Below are positions 20,919 through 29,249 of a stretch of 64,000 bases of DNA, one piece after another. The notes beneath the pieces were generated by a model, which worked only from the letters and a program-made list of their open reading frames with translations, did no database searches and was not told where the DNA came from. The DNA lies in assembly GCA_947259215.1 (NCBI GenBank), contig CAMYLJ010000026.1, positions 1 to 64,000 of the forward strand, read 5' to 3'. The position numbers and the translations under genes are program-made. This DNA comes from an uncultured delta proteobacterium (GTDB lineage: Bacteria; Myxococcota_A; UBA9160; JAFDET01). Position 1 is the first letter of the stretch. Each line of letters begins with the position of its first letter.

Positions 20919-20947
20919 ACGGTAGCTGCGCCCCTCGGAGGCGTCAA
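20919..20947 (-). promoter_or_regulatory. Putative sigma-70 promoter of the nuo operon
   Basis: On the minus strand TTGACG (20942-20947) and TACCGT (20919-20924) are separated by exactly 17 bp. Transcription would begin about 80 nt before nuoA. It lies in the divergent nuoA/gpsA intergenic region of 166 bp. Confidence 0.6.
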
Positions 20948-20996
20948 GAAATCCGGGCGCCGAGAGCGGCCGAATCCCGGCGCTACACTGCCGCGC

Positions 20997-22001
20997 ATGC
21001 CGGTACCGGTGGCGGTCCTCGGCGCGGGCAGTTTCGGCACCTGCCTGGCCATGCTGTGCGGTCGCGAGAACGACGTCGCCCTGTGGGCGCGCGATCCCGC
21101 GACGGCCGACGCGATCAACCGCGAGCGCCGGAACCCCCGCTACCTGACGCAGGTGGTGCTGCCGGAACGCGTGACCGCCACCGCCGACCTGGCCGAGGCG
21201 CTGCGGGAGCGCGAGCTCGTGATCTGCGCGGTTCCGAGCCAGGGGCTCCGGGAGCTGCTCGAGCGGGCGCGCCTTCACCTGCATCCCGGGGCGATCCTGG
21301 TCTCCACCATCAAGGGCATCGAGCCGGAGACGGGCTTCACCATGCACCGGGTGATGCAGGACGTGCTCGACCCCGGTCACCACCCCCGGATCGTGGTGCT
21401 CTCGGGGCCGTCCTTCGCCAAGGAGGTCGCCGAGCGCAAGCCGACGATGGTGACCCTGGCGAGCGCGGAAGAGGCCTTCGCCATCTCGGTCCAGGCAACC
21501 CTCTCCTGCTCGTGGTTTCGCTGCTACTCCCACACCGACGTCGTCGGGGTCGAGCTGGGCGGCGCCCTGAAGAACGTGATCGCGCTGGCGGTGGGCACCT
21601 GCGACGGGCTCGGTCTGGGGCTGAACGCCCGGGCGGCTCTGATGACCCGGGGCCTGGCCGAGATCACTCGCCTGGGTGTCGCGATGGGGGCGAAAGCCAT
21701 CACTTTTCAAGGGCTGTCCGGCATGGGCGACCTGGTCCTCACCTGCACCGGCGACCTCTCCCGCAATCGACGGGTGGGGATCGAGCTCGGCAGGGGCCGC
21801 GCGCTCTCGGAGATCCTGGACGGGATGAGCGAGGTGGCCGAGGGAGTCCGGACCACCCGGGCCGCGGTGGCGCTGGCCCGGCGCATGGGCGTGGAGATGC
21901 CGATCGCCGAGATCGTGAACGAGGTGCTCGACGAGCGGCTCGAGGTGGCCCGGGTGGCCGAGCGTCTCATGACCCGTCAGCTCCGCGGGGAGCACGACTA
22001 G
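20997..22001 (+). CDS. gpsA: Glycerol-3-phosphate dehydrogenase [NAD(P)+]
   Basis: 334 aa, the usual length. The Rossmann motif GAGSFGTCLA is at residues 8-17, followed by the signatures STIKGIE, LSGPSFAKEVAERKPT, ELGGALKNVIALAVG with the catalytic lysine, and FQGLSGMGDLVLTCTGDLSRNRRVG. It makes sn-glycerol 3-phosphate from dihydroxyacetone phosphate for phospholipid synthesis in the cytoplasm. TACACT lies 7 nt before the ATG and there is no Shine-Dalgarno sequence, so the transcript may be leaderless. It is divergent from nuoA and followed after 6 bp by a lipoprotein gene. Confidence 0.96.
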   Translation: MPVPVAVLGAGSFGTCLAMLCGRENDVALWARDPATADAINRERRNPRYLTQVVLPERVTATADLAEALRERELVICAVPSQGLRELLERARLHLHPGAILVSTIKGIEPETGFTMHRVMQDVLDPGHHPRIVVLSGPSFAKEVAERKPTMVTLASAEEAFAISVQATLSCSWFRCYSHTDVVGVELGGALKNVIALAVGTCDGLGLGLNARAALMTRGLAEITRLGVAMGAKAITFQGLSGMGDLVLTCTGDLSRNRRVGIELGRGRALSEILDGMSEVAEGVRTTRAAVALARRMGVEMPIAEIVNEVLDERLEVARVAERLMTRQLRGEHD

Positions 22002-22007
22002 GCGAAC

Positions 22008-22868
22008 ATGTTCCCCCGGCTCCTCAAGCTACCGATCCACCTCTGCATTCTGGCGACCCTCGCGCTCGGCTGCGGCACCCGGGTGATCCGGACGCCGGTC
22101 TTCGAGAAGGGGGTCATCGAGTCCTACCTGCGGAGCTACCAGAGCGGGGGCCAGACCCTGGAGCGCGGCTTCGAGCACCCCGCCGTGATCGCCCCCGTCC
22201 GCCTGACCCACGTGCTGTCCTTCATCGACGTGGAGCTCCCGAAGAGCAAGAAGAAGACCGATCGGCGCCCGGCCATCCCGCCGGAGCTCCTCTACGGGGT
22301 GGGGGACGCGCTCGGCGCCGCCCTCGAGCAGGCCGGGCCCGACGACGAGGTGGTGGTGCGCCTGCTGCGCCAGGACAAGCGGCTGGGGATCTTCAGCCAG
22401 GATTTCCTGACGGCGTTCGTGGCCTATGTGAAGGACGGCAGCCTCACCCTCTTCTTCAGCCACTCGGACTGGGAGCTCCCGAAATTCGGCGCGGGGCAGG
22501 AGCGGGAGGAGCTGCCCGAGCCGCGGGAGGGCGTCGAGCAGCAGCGCTTCCGGGTCCTTCCGAGCGACGCCTTCATCACCTTGGGGCCCCGGACCCTGGC
22601 GGTGGACTGGCGCAACAAGCGATTCGCCGAGCCCGAGCGGATCGAGGTCTCGCCGCTCGGCCAGGTCCGCCGCCGCGAGATCCTGCTGGAGGAGGTGATC
22701 GAGCCGGTGGAAGAGGCAGCTCCCGAGCCGGTGGCGCCCCCCGAGAGCCTCTCCCCGGCGGCCCTGCGCGACCTGGCGGACCTGGAAGAGGCCCGGCGCT
22801 CGGGCAAGATCACGGAGGGGGAGTACCAGCAGCGCCGCGCCCGGATCCTCGGGGCTGGCAGCGACTAG
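22008..22868 (+). CDS. Lipoprotein with C-terminal SHOCT-like segment, function unknown
   Basis: 286 aa. The signal peptide ends in a good lipobox (LALG-C at residue 22), so the protein should be lipidated in the envelope. The middle is an unrecognised mixed region with SYLRSYQSGGQTLERGF and YGVGDALGAALEQAG. The last 30 residues (DLEEARRSGKITEGEYQQRR) look like a SHOCT motif, a short helical segment found at the ends of oligomerising proteins. It lies 6 bp after gpsA and is probably co-transcribed with it. Confidence 0.65.
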   Translation: MFPRLLKLPIHLCILATLALGCGTRVIRTPVFEKGVIESYLRSYQSGGQTLERGFEHPAVIAPVRLTHVLSFIDVELPKSKKKTDRRPAIPPELLYGVGDALGAALEQAGPDDEVVVRLLRQDKRLGIFSQDFLTAFVAYVKDGSLTLFFSHSDWELPKFGAGQEREELPEPREGVEQQRFRVLPSDAFITLGPRTLAVDWRNKRFAEPERIEVSPLGQVRRREILLEEVIEPVEEAAPEPVAPPESLSPAALRDLADLEEARRSGKITEGEYQQRRARILGAGSD

Positions 22869-22901
22869 CGAGCCGCGGCCCGGGGGCGCCGGACGGTCGG
22901 C

Positions 22902-22931
22902 TTGACGACGTCCCCGCGGGTGCCCTATTTT
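22902..22931 (+). promoter_or_regulatory. Sigma-70 promoter of the cystathionine gamma-synthase gene
   Basis: TTGACG (22902-22907), an 18-bp spacer and TATTTT (22926-22931). Transcription would begin near 22938, just ahead of the riboswitch. Among the best promoter matches in the window. Confidence 0.65.
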
Positions 22932-22952
22932 TTCCCACTTCGGGTTCGACAG

Positions 22953-23021
22953 CCGGGCGATTTCCGGCGCTTGCAGGCCCTGGACCCCGACCTTGGGTTC
23001 CTACCCGAGCTGCTAAGCGCC
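22953..23021 (+). promoter_or_regulatory. SAM-II-type riboswitch
   Basis: The order of elements matches the SAM-II H-type pseudoknot. P1 5' strand CCGGGC is at 22953-22958, the conserved GATTT at 22959-22963, P2 5' strand GGCGC at 22966-22970 and TTGCAG at 22971-22976. P1 3' strand GCCC(T)GG is at 22977-22983, GCTAA at 23012-23016 and P2 3' strand GCGCC at 23017-23021. An extra 7-bp hairpin (22992-22998 with 23003-23009) fills the long L3 loop. The element ends 20 nt before the ATG of a methionine-pathway gene. SAM binding would tighten P2 close to the ribosome site (GAAGG) and lower translation. Confidence 0.78.
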
Positions 23022-23040
23022 CATTGAAGGCGACAGCGGT

Positions 23041-24228
23041 ATGGCGAAGCGCCCCTCGCAGAAGGGCGACTCCACGCGCGCGGTGCACGGCGGCGAGCGC
23101 GAGCGCCGCTACGGCGACGCGGTCACGACGCCCATCTTCCAGACCTCGACCTTCGTCTTCCAGGACACCGAGGAGCTCTGCGCCTACCAGGAGGGGCGTC
23201 TCGAGCGCGACGAGTACGGCCGCTACGGGAATCCGACCTGGCGGGCGGTGGAGGAGAAGATCGCCGAGCTCGAGGGGGCGGAATCGGCGGTGCTCTTCGC
23301 GTCCGGCATGGCGGCCGCGACCACCACCTTCCTGGCCCTGCTGCCGAAGGGCGGGCACCTGGTCACCACCAGCGACTGCTATCGCCGGACGCGCCAGTTC
23401 TGCGAGGAGTACCTGACCAAGCTCGACGTCGAGACCACGGTGATCGAGCCGGCCAACACCGAGAAGCTGGCCGAGGCGCTGCGCGACGACACGACGCTCT
23501 TCTTCACGGAGTCGCCGACGAACCCGTACCTGCGGGTCATCGACGTGGCCGAGGCGGCGCGGGTCGCGCGCGCCCGCGGCGCCCGCGTGATGATCGACTC
23601 CACCTTCGCGACGCCCGTGAACCAGTGCCCCCTGGAGGACGGCGCGGATCTCGTGATCCACAGCGCCACCAAGTACCTGGGCGGGCACAACGATCTGCTG
23701 GCCGGCGTGGTGGCCGGGCCGAAGGCCGTGGTGGACCCGATCCGCGAGGCGGTGGGCGTGCTCGGCGCGATCCTCGACGCCCACCCCGCGTGGCTGCTCC
23801 TGCGCGGTCTGAAGACCCTGGCCCTGCGCATGGAGCGGCACAACGCCACAGCCCAGCGCGTGGCCGAGTGGCTCGAGGCGCATCCCCGGGTGCGCCGGGT
23901 CTGGTACCCGGGCCTCGCGAGCCACCCCGACCACGCGATGGCGGCGCGCCAGATGCGCGGGTTCGGCGGCGTGGTGACCTTCGAGCTCGACGCGGATTTC
24001 GACGCGACGGTGCGCTTCGTCGACGGCTGCCGGCTGCCGCACCTGGCGCCGAGCCTGGGCGGCGTGGAGTCCCTGATCGAGATGCCCGCCACCATGTCCT
24101 ACTGGGACAAGACCCCGCAGCAGCGGGCGGCCTACGGCATCACCGACTCGCTGGTGCGCTTCTCCTGCGGAATCGAAGACGCCGACGACCTCCTCGCCGA
24201 CCTCTCCCAATCCCTCGACGCAGCCTGA
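23041..24228 (+). CDS. metB: Cystathionine gamma-synthase (plant-type PLP enzyme)
   Basis: 395 aa of the Cys/Met-metabolism PLP family. The PLP lysine is in HSATKYLGGHNDLLAGV, phosphate-binding residues are in FASGMAAATT, and YGRYGNPTW marks the family. DCYRRTR, FFTESPTNPYLR and MPATMSYWD resemble plant cystathionine gamma-synthases more than E. coli MetB. It would join an activated homoserine to cysteine (or sulfide) on the way to methionine; the acyl donor cannot be told. The SAM-II-type leader supports a methionine role. It is convergent with ogt. Confidence 0.85.
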   Translation: MAKRPSQKGDSTRAVHGGERERRYGDAVTTPIFQTSTFVFQDTEELCAYQEGRLERDEYGRYGNPTWRAVEEKIAELEGAESAVLFASGMAAATTTFLALLPKGGHLVTTSDCYRRTRQFCEEYLTKLDVETTVIEPANTEKLAEALRDDTTLFFTESPTNPYLRVIDVAEAARVARARGARVMIDSTFATPVNQCPLEDGADLVIHSATKYLGGHNDLLAGVVAGPKAVVDPIREAVGVLGAILDAHPAWLLLRGLKTLALRMERHNATAQRVAEWLEAHPRVRRVWYPGLASHPDHAMAARQMRGFGGVVTFELDADFDATVRFVDGCRLPHLAPSLGGVESLIEMPATMSYWDKTPQQRAAYGITDSLVRFSCGIEDADDLLADLSQSLDAA

Positions 24229-24243
24229 GGGAACGGCCCCTCA
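24226..24243. terminator. Palindrome at the convergent metB/ogt stops
   Basis: TGAGGG-AACGGC-CCCTCA. The two arms contain the stop codons of both genes (TGA of metB, TCA read as TGA for ogt). It could act as a bidirectional terminator. There is no T-run. Confidence 0.4.
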
Positions 24244-24765
24244 GAGGAGGTCGCCGGGGGCGGGGGCGCGGTGCTCCATGGCGAGGAGGCGCTTCTTCAG
24301 CGGCAGGCCGCCGCCGTAGCCGCCGAGCTTGCCGCCGGTCTGGACCACCCGGTGGCAGGGGATCACCAGGGGCAGCGGGTTGGCGCCGTTGGCGGCGCCT
24401 ACCGCGCGCACCGCGCGGGGCTGGCCGATGGCCCGCGCCACCTCGGCGTAGGCCCGGACCTCGCCGTAGGGGATGCTGGCCACCTCGGCGTAGACCGCCT
24501 GCTGGAAGTCGGTGGCGCGCAGGTCCAGGGGCAGGTCGAACGCGCGCCGCTTGCCCTCCAGGAACTCGAGCAGCTGGCGCGCGGCGGCGCGGTTCGGCGC
24601 CCAGGCCTCGCGGCAGCGTGCGTCCGGGGCATGGCGGCGGAGCCAGCCCTGGAAGCCGCGGCCGCTCTCGCGCGGCAGCGCCACGTAGACGAGCCCGTTC
24701 GTCGTGGAAGCCAGCTGAAGCGGCCCCACCGGCGTGTCCAGCGCTGCGGTGTGGACGATTTCCAT
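24241..24765 (-). CDS. ogt: Methylated-DNA-protein cysteine methyltransferase
   Basis: 174 aa from the ATG at 24763-24765. It has the suicide-enzyme active site IPCHRVVQTGGKLGGYGGG with the acceptor cysteine, and the helix-turn-helix region FQQAVYAEVASIPYGEVRAYAEVA. It removes alkyl groups from O6-alkylguanine in DNA by transferring them to its own cysteine. The N-terminal domain is short and lacks Ada-type zinc ligands. It is divergent from galE with 55 bp between the starts. Confidence 0.94.
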   Translation of the reverse strand: MEIVHTAALDTPVGPLQLASTTNGLVYVALPRESGRGFQGWLRRHAPDARCREAWAPNRAAARQLLEFLEGKRRAFDLPLDLRATDFQQAVYAEVASIPYGEVRAYAEVARAIGQPRAVRAVGAANGANPLPLVIPCHRVVQTGGKLGGYGGGLPLKKRLLAMEHRAPAPGDLL

Positions 24766-24820
24766 CCCCCAGACAACAATACCACTGCGATCGGGTGACG
24801 GGGTCGCAAAAGGAGATGCA

Positions 24821-25810
24821 GTGGCCCACCTGCTCGTGACCGGCGGGGCTGGATACATCGGCAGCCATTGCCTGCGCGGACTGCTGCGCGCCGGGCACAC
24901 GGGGGTCGTGATCGACGACCTGCGCGCCGGCGGCAGCGTCCCGGAGCGCGTCCGCGGCGCTCCCCTGGTGAAGCGCGACGTGGGCGATCCCGCCGCGCTC
25001 GAGGAGCTCTTCGGCCGCTACGGCCCCTTCGATGGCGTGCTGCACTTCGCCGCCTACCTGTCGGTGCCGGAGTCGGTGGCGCACCCGCTGCGCTACTACC
25101 GCAACAACGTCGCCGCCACGGCCCTGCTCCTCGACGTGGCCCTGGCCCACGGCGTGCGCGCCTTCGTGCTCTCGTCCACCGCGGCCGTCTACGGCCAGCC
25201 GGAGGTGCAGCCGATCTCCGAGGACACGCCGCTCGCGCCCATCAATCCCTACGGGGCGTCCAAGGCCATGGTCGAGAGGCAGCTGGCGGACGTGGAGGTC
25301 GCCCACGGCCTGCGTTGGGCCGCCCTGCGCTACTTCAACGCGGCGGGGGCCGATCCCGAAGGCGACCTGGGCGAGTGCCACGACCCGGAGACCCACCTCG
25401 TGCCCGCGGCGCTCGAGGCAGTGGCCGGGCTGCGCCCCGCCCTCGATCTCTTCGGCACCGACTACGACACGCCCGACGGCACCTGTATCCGCGACTACGT
25501 TCACGTGACGGATCTGGGCGAAGCCCACGTGCGCGCGATCGAGGACCTGCTGGCCGGCCACGCCAGCGGCTGCTGGAACCTCGGCAGCGGGCGCGGTGCG
25601 TCCAACCGCGAGGTGCTGGCCGCGGTGGAGCGCGTCACGGGGCGGCCGGTTCCGCTGCGCGAGGCCCCGCGGCGTCCCGGCGACCCGCCCGTGCTGGTAG
25701 CCGATCCCGCCCGCTTCTGCGCCGACTTCACCTGGCAGCCCCGGCACTCGGACCTCGACACCGTGGTGGCGACGGCCTGGGACTGGCTCCGCCACTGGAA
25801 GCAGGTCTAG
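24821..25810 (+). CDS. galE: UDP-glucose 4-epimerase
   Basis: 329 aa from a GTG at 24821, preceded by AAGGAG at 5 nt, which decides the start over a nearby out-of-frame ATG. It is an extended SDR with TGGAGYIGSHCLRGLL at the N-terminus, the serine of VLSSTAAVYG, catalytic NPYGASK, LRYFNAAGADPEGDLGE and CIRDYVHVTDL, all standard for GalE. It interconverts UDP-glucose and UDP-galactose for envelope polysaccharides. A 63-bp perfect palindrome starts 2 bp after its stop. Confidence 0.94.
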   Translation: MAHLLVTGGAGYIGSHCLRGLLRAGHTGVVIDDLRAGGSVPERVRGAPLVKRDVGDPAALEELFGRYGPFDGVLHFAAYLSVPESVAHPLRYYRNNVAATALLLDVALAHGVRAFVLSSTAAVYGQPEVQPISEDTPLAPINPYGASKAMVERQLADVEVAHGLRWAALRYFNAAGADPEGDLGECHDPETHLVPAALEAVAGLRPALDLFGTDYDTPDGTCIRDYVHVTDLGEAHVRAIEDLLAGHASGCWNLGSGRGASNREVLAAVERVTGRPVPLREAPRRPGDPPVLVADPARFCADFTWQPRHSDLDTVVATAWDWLRHWKQV

Positions 25811-25811
25811 C

Positions 25812-25874
25812 GGGGACGTTGGTTCAGAAGTTCAGAAACTGCCGCAGTTTCTGAACTTCTGAACCAACGTCCCC
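25812..25874. repeat. 63-bp perfect palindrome (non-autonomous RAYT/REPIN-type element)
   Basis: Two perfectly complementary 30-base arms (25812-25841 and 25845-25874) surround a CCG loop. The arm begins GGGGACGTTGGTTCAGAAGT. The same end sequence flanks the RAYT transposase gene at 33642 and, inverted, at 34742. The palindrome exactly fills the space between the convergent stops of galE and the sigma-54 regulator and may also serve as a bidirectional terminator. Confidence 0.9.
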
Positions 25875-27410
25875 TCACTCGGTCAGGGCGAGGCGTTTCA
25901 TCATCTTCTGGAGGGACTGGCGGGGGATGCCGAGCCGCTGGGCGGCCTGGCTCTTGCTGCCGGTCTCGCGGATGGCCTCGCGGATCAGGTGGCGCTTCAG
26001 GTCGTCGACGGCACGGTTCAGGTCCCAGTCCACCGGCAGCGGCGCGGCCTGGCTGGGCTCCGGAGAGGCGCCGCGGATGTGCTCGGACAGCATGTCGGCC
26101 GCGACGGTGTCCGCCTCGCCCGCCAGGGCCACCACGCGCTCGATCTCGTTCTCCAGCTCGCGCACGTTGCCGCTCCACTCGTGGGACACGAAGCGCTCCA
26201 TGGCGGCCTGGGTGAAGCCCCGCATCCGGCGTCCCATGCGCTCGTTGGCCACGTCGAGGAAGTGCTGGGCCAGCATCGGGATGTCCTCGCGCCGCTCCCG
26301 CAGGGGGGGCAGCCCGATCTCCACCACCCGCAGCCGGTAGAAGAGGTCCTCGCGGAAGAGCCCCTCCTGCACCAGGCTGCGCAGGTCGCGGTTCGTGGCC
26401 GCCATGATGCGCACGTCCACCTTGCGCGTGTCGGCGCCGCCCACGGGGCGGATCTCGTTGTCCTGGAGCACCCGCAGCAGCCGCACCTGCATGCCCGGCG
26501 TCATCTCGCCCACCTCGTCCAGGAAGATGGTGCCGCCGTCGCAGATCTCGAACAGGCCCTTCTTGTCCGCGTGGGCGCCGGTGAAGGCGCCGCGCTTGTG
26601 CCCGAAGAGCTCGCTCTCGAGCAGGGTCTCGGGCAGGGCTCCGCAGTTCTGGGCCAGGAAGCGCCGCTTGGCCCGGGCGCCGGCGTAGTGGATGGCCCGG
26701 GCCACCAGGTCCTTTCCGGTGCCGGTCTCGCCGGTGATGAGCACGGTGGCGTCGGTCTCGGCCACCTTCTCCATCACCTCGAAGACACGGTGCATGGCGG
26801 CGCTCTCGCCCAGCAGCTGGTCGAACGCGTAGCGGCGCTCGACTTCGCGGCGCAGGTAGAGGTTCTCGCTCCGCAGCCGGTCGTTGGCCTCCTTCAAGGC
26901 GGCGGCCAGCTGCGTGTTCTCGTGGCTGAGCTCGTACGCCTCGAGGGCGCGCTTCACGTTGAGGCGCAGCTCGTCGGGCTCCCAGGGCTTCGTCACGTAG
27001 CGATAGATGTGTCCCGTGTTGATGGCGCGCACCAGGGAATGGATGTCCGCGTAGCCCGTCAGCATCATGCGGATGGCGCGCGGGTTCTTCTCGATGGCCT
27101 TCTCGAGGAACTCGACGCCGGTCATGCCGGGCATGACCTGGTCCGCGATGATGAGCGCGATCTCCTCGCGCTCCAGGATCTCGAGGCCCTTCGGGCCCGT
27201 GTTCGCCGCGAACACGCGGTAGTCGCCCTCGAGGGTCAGCTCCAGGGACTCGAGGATCGCCTCCTCGTCGTCGACGAGCAGCACGGCGTAGCGCGGGGAT
27301 CCGGAGTCGGGACTCGGGCGGGCGCCCTCGATCCCCGTCTTCGCTCCGGACTGGCTCTCGCCCGCCGCTGCACCCGCGTCGCGGGCGGACCTCTCGTCGG
27401 CGTCACTCAC
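25875..27410 (-). CDS. Sigma-54-dependent response regulator (NtrC family)
   Basis: 511 aa from a GTG at 27410, with TATCCT 7 nt upstream. A 40-residue Ala/Ser-rich lead precedes a receiver domain (LLVDDEEAILESL; phosphoacceptor in IIADQVMPGM; YVTKPW). Next come a coiled coil and the AAA+ domain with GETGTGKD (Walker A), GAFTGA (sigma-54 contact) and FLDEVGEM (Walker B). It ends in a Fis-type HTH (SKSQAAQRLGIPRQSLQKMMKRL). It activates RNA polymerase-sigma-54 at enhancers once phosphorylated. No kinase is adjacent; an orphan soluble kinase gene lies about 5 kb away at 32469. Confidence 0.93.
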   Translation of the reverse strand: MSDADERSARDAGAAAGESQSGAKTGIEGARPSPDSGSPRYAVLLVDDEEAILESLELTLEGDYRVFAANTGPKGLEILEREEIALIIADQVMPGMTGVEFLEKAIEKNPRAIRMMLTGYADIHSLVRAINTGHIYRYVTKPWEPDELRLNVKRALEAYELSHENTQLAAALKEANDRLRSENLYLRREVERRYAFDQLLGESAAMHRVFEVMEKVAETDATVLITGETGTGKDLVARAIHYAGARAKRRFLAQNCGALPETLLESELFGHKRGAFTGAHADKKGLFEICDGGTIFLDEVGEMTPGMQVRLLRVLQDNEIRPVGGADTRKVDVRIMAATNRDLRSLVQEGLFREDLFYRLRVVEIGLPPLRERREDIPMLAQHFLDVANERMGRRMRGFTQAAMERFVSHEWSGNVRELENEIERVVALAGEADTVAADMLSEHIRGASPEPSQAAPLPVDWDLNRAVDDLKRHLIREAIRETGSKSQAAQRLGIPRQSLQKMMKRLALTE

Positions 27411-27502
27411 CGGCGGCAGGATACCGGGGCGACCCGGGCCGGGCAAAGGCGCGAAGGCGGACGCCGGCGGGTGCGGCTGCACCCGCCGGCGTGCCAAGGC
27501 CT

Positions 27503-28024
27503 CTAGGCCTTCTTGCGCCGCGCGGTCTTGCGCCGCGTCGTCTTGCGACGTGCGGGCTTCTTGCGCGCGGCCTTCTTGCGGGTCGTCTTCTTCCGCGCCG
27601 TCTTGCGCCGTGCGGTCTTCTTGCGACCCGTCTTCTTGCGGGCGGTCTTCTTGCGCGCCGTCTTTCGGCGTGCCGTCTTCTTCCGCATCGTCTTGCGCCG
27701 TGCGGTCTTCTTGCGACCCGTCTTCTTGCGCGTCGTCTTCCGCCGTGCCGTCTTCCGGCGAGCGGTCTTCTTGCGCGCCGGCTTCCTGCGCCGGCTGCCG
27801 GCCCGCGCCATCTTGACGCGGGCGACGTGGCCCTTCTTGTCGATGAAGTAGAGGAACCCGTCCTCCCGCTTCACCCCGGCCTTCGTCACCACCTGGGGCT
27901 TGCCCTTCTGCTTTCGACCTCCGCCGCGCGCCATGCGGGCGCGGCTGACGTTTCCGCGCTTGTCGAGGTAGTAGAGCCACCCCTTCTCGCGGCGAACGCC
28001 CGTCTTTGCGACGACAGTTGCCAT
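27503..28024 (-). CDS. Histone H1-like protein with two N-terminal repeat modules and a K/R-T tail
   Basis: 173 aa with a strong Shine-Dalgarno sequence (GAAGGAG, 6 nt before the ATG). Residues 1-75 hold two copies of a module: GVRREKGWLYYLDKRGNVSR and GVKREDGFLYFIDKKGHVAR, each followed by a basic MARxG stretch. Residues about 80-173 are a low-complexity tail of five-residue steps such as ARKKT and ARRKT. The tail resembles bacterial H1-like nucleoid proteins (Hc1/Hc2) and should bind DNA without sequence preference. The N-terminal module is not one I can name; it may mediate dimerisation or target recognition. It has its own promoter with a consensus -35. Confidence 0.8.
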   Translation of the reverse strand: MATVVAKTGVRREKGWLYYLDKRGNVSRARMARGGGRKQKGKPQVVTKAGVKREDGFLYFIDKKGHVARVKMARAGSRRRKPARKKTARRKTARRKTTRKKTGRKKTARRKTMRKKTARRKTARKKTARKKTGRKKTARRKTARKKTTRKKAARKKPARRKTTRRKTARRKKA

Positions 28025-28101
28025 GGTCGTCTCCTTCGGTTGTTGAACATACGCGGAGGAGATCCCGTCGGTGGGTGGGTGCCTCGACGGGGGACAGCCA
28101 G

Positions 28102-28130
28102 AGAATCCCGCCCTTCTCCGACGGTGTCAA
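28102..28130 (-). promoter_or_regulatory. Sigma-70 promoter of the histone-like gene
   Basis: On the minus strand a consensus TTGACA (28125-28130), 17 bp, then GATTCT (28102-28107). The leader would be about 70 nt. It lies in the 176-bp gap after gshB. That gap also holds a small TTTTCC-GTC-GGAAAA hairpin. Confidence 0.6.
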
Positions 28131-28200
28131 CGCTTTTTCCGACGGAAAATCGCCCCGAAAGGGCCTCGGGCCGGGAGCGGCTCCGTCGGAGGAGGCCCGA

Positions 28201-29163
28201 TCAGGCGCCCGCCAGGGCCTCCACCCGCTCGATCACCGGGGTGCAGAGGTTCTCGCCGGCGAGCCGGCCGGCCTCCTGGATCCCCGTCGGGGAGGTGACG
28301 TTGATCTCGGTCAGGCGCCCCCCGATCACGTCGATCCCGACGAAGAAGAAGCCCTCCGCGCGCAGGCGCGGGGCGATGCGCTCGACGATCCGACGGTCGT
28401 CGGCGTCCAGGTCCGTCGGGGCCGCGCGGCCCCCCACGTGGAGGTTGGCCCGCACCTCTCCCTCGGCGGGCACCCGCAGCAGGCTCCCCAGGACCTCGCC
28501 CTCGAGCAGCAGGATGCGCTTGTCGCCCTTCCGGACGTCGGGGAGGTAGCGCTGGGCCATGGTCCAGCGGGTCCCGAAGGCCGTGGCCTGCTCCAGGATC
28601 GAGAACAGGTTCCGATCGTCGTTGCGGACGTGGAAGATCCCCTCGCCCCCCTTGCCCTCGAGGGGCTTCACGATCATCTCGCCCCCGCAGCCGGCCATGA
28701 AGTCGATCAGCTCCGGGATGTGACGGGTGACCCGGGTCTCCGCCATGAGATCCGGGAAGTTCAGAGCGTAGAGCTTCTCGTTGGCCGCCAGGATGCTCTC
28801 GGGCTGGTTCAGGACCCGGGCCTTGCGGCAGAGGGACAGGATCTGGGTGGCCCGGGTGTACTCCTCGTCCACGGGCGGGTCCTTGCGCTGGAAGACCACG
28901 TCCGTGTCGTCGTCGAGCACCCTCAGGTGGGTTTCGCCCGGGTCCACGTGGCGGCCTGGCTCCCGGCGCAGGGTCACTGCCCGCAGGCGCCCGAGCGGCC
29001 GGCCCGCGTCGACTCCCAGGTCGCCCTGCTCGGCCGTGAAGATGCGGTGCCCCCGCTCCTGGGCTTCCAGCATCAGGGCGAAGGTGGTGTCGGCCTCGAT
29101 GTCGACGGACTCGATCGGGTCCATGACGAACGCCAGGCGCAGGGAGCGGGAGGGGGTGCTCAA
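28201..29163 (-). CDS. gshB: Glutathione synthetase
   Basis: 320 aa, the usual length. Signatures are VMDPIESVDIEADTTFALMLEAQ at the start, FQRKDPPVDEEY, NQPESILAANEKLYALNFPDL, VKPLEGKGGEGIF (ATP-grasp loop) and FFVGIDVIGGRLTEINVTSPTGIQE at the end. It joins gamma-glutamylcysteine and glycine with ATP in the cytoplasm. The start is a TTG at 29163 preceded by GGAGG at 4 nt; the next ATG would cut into the conserved N-terminus. It is divergent from the PBP gene. gshA is not in the window. Confidence 0.93.
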   Translation of the reverse strand: MSTPSRSLRLAFVMDPIESVDIEADTTFALMLEAQERGHRIFTAEQGDLGVDAGRPLGRLRAVTLRREPGRHVDPGETHLRVLDDDTDVVFQRKDPPVDEEYTRATQILSLCRKARVLNQPESILAANEKLYALNFPDLMAETRVTRHIPELIDFMAGCGGEMIVKPLEGKGGEGIFHVRNDDRNLFSILEQATAFGTRWTMAQRYLPDVRKGDKRILLLEGEVLGSLLRVPAEGEVRANLHVGGRAAPTDLDADDRRIVERIAPRLRAEGFFFVGIDVIGGRLTEINVTSPTGIQEAGRLAGENLCTPVIERVEALAGA

Positions 29164-29249
29164 GGGACCTCCGGACGACGGACTCGGTAGCGCAGTCGGC
29201 GAGCCGTCGGCTAGCTTCCCCGGACCCCCGCTCGGAGCGCCCGGTCCCG

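Noticed and set aside
27506-27800. Direct repeats that look at first like a CRISPR array
   Set aside because: Repeats are continuous, of 15-30 bp with no unique spacers, and encode the K/R-T tail of the histone-like protein in frame.
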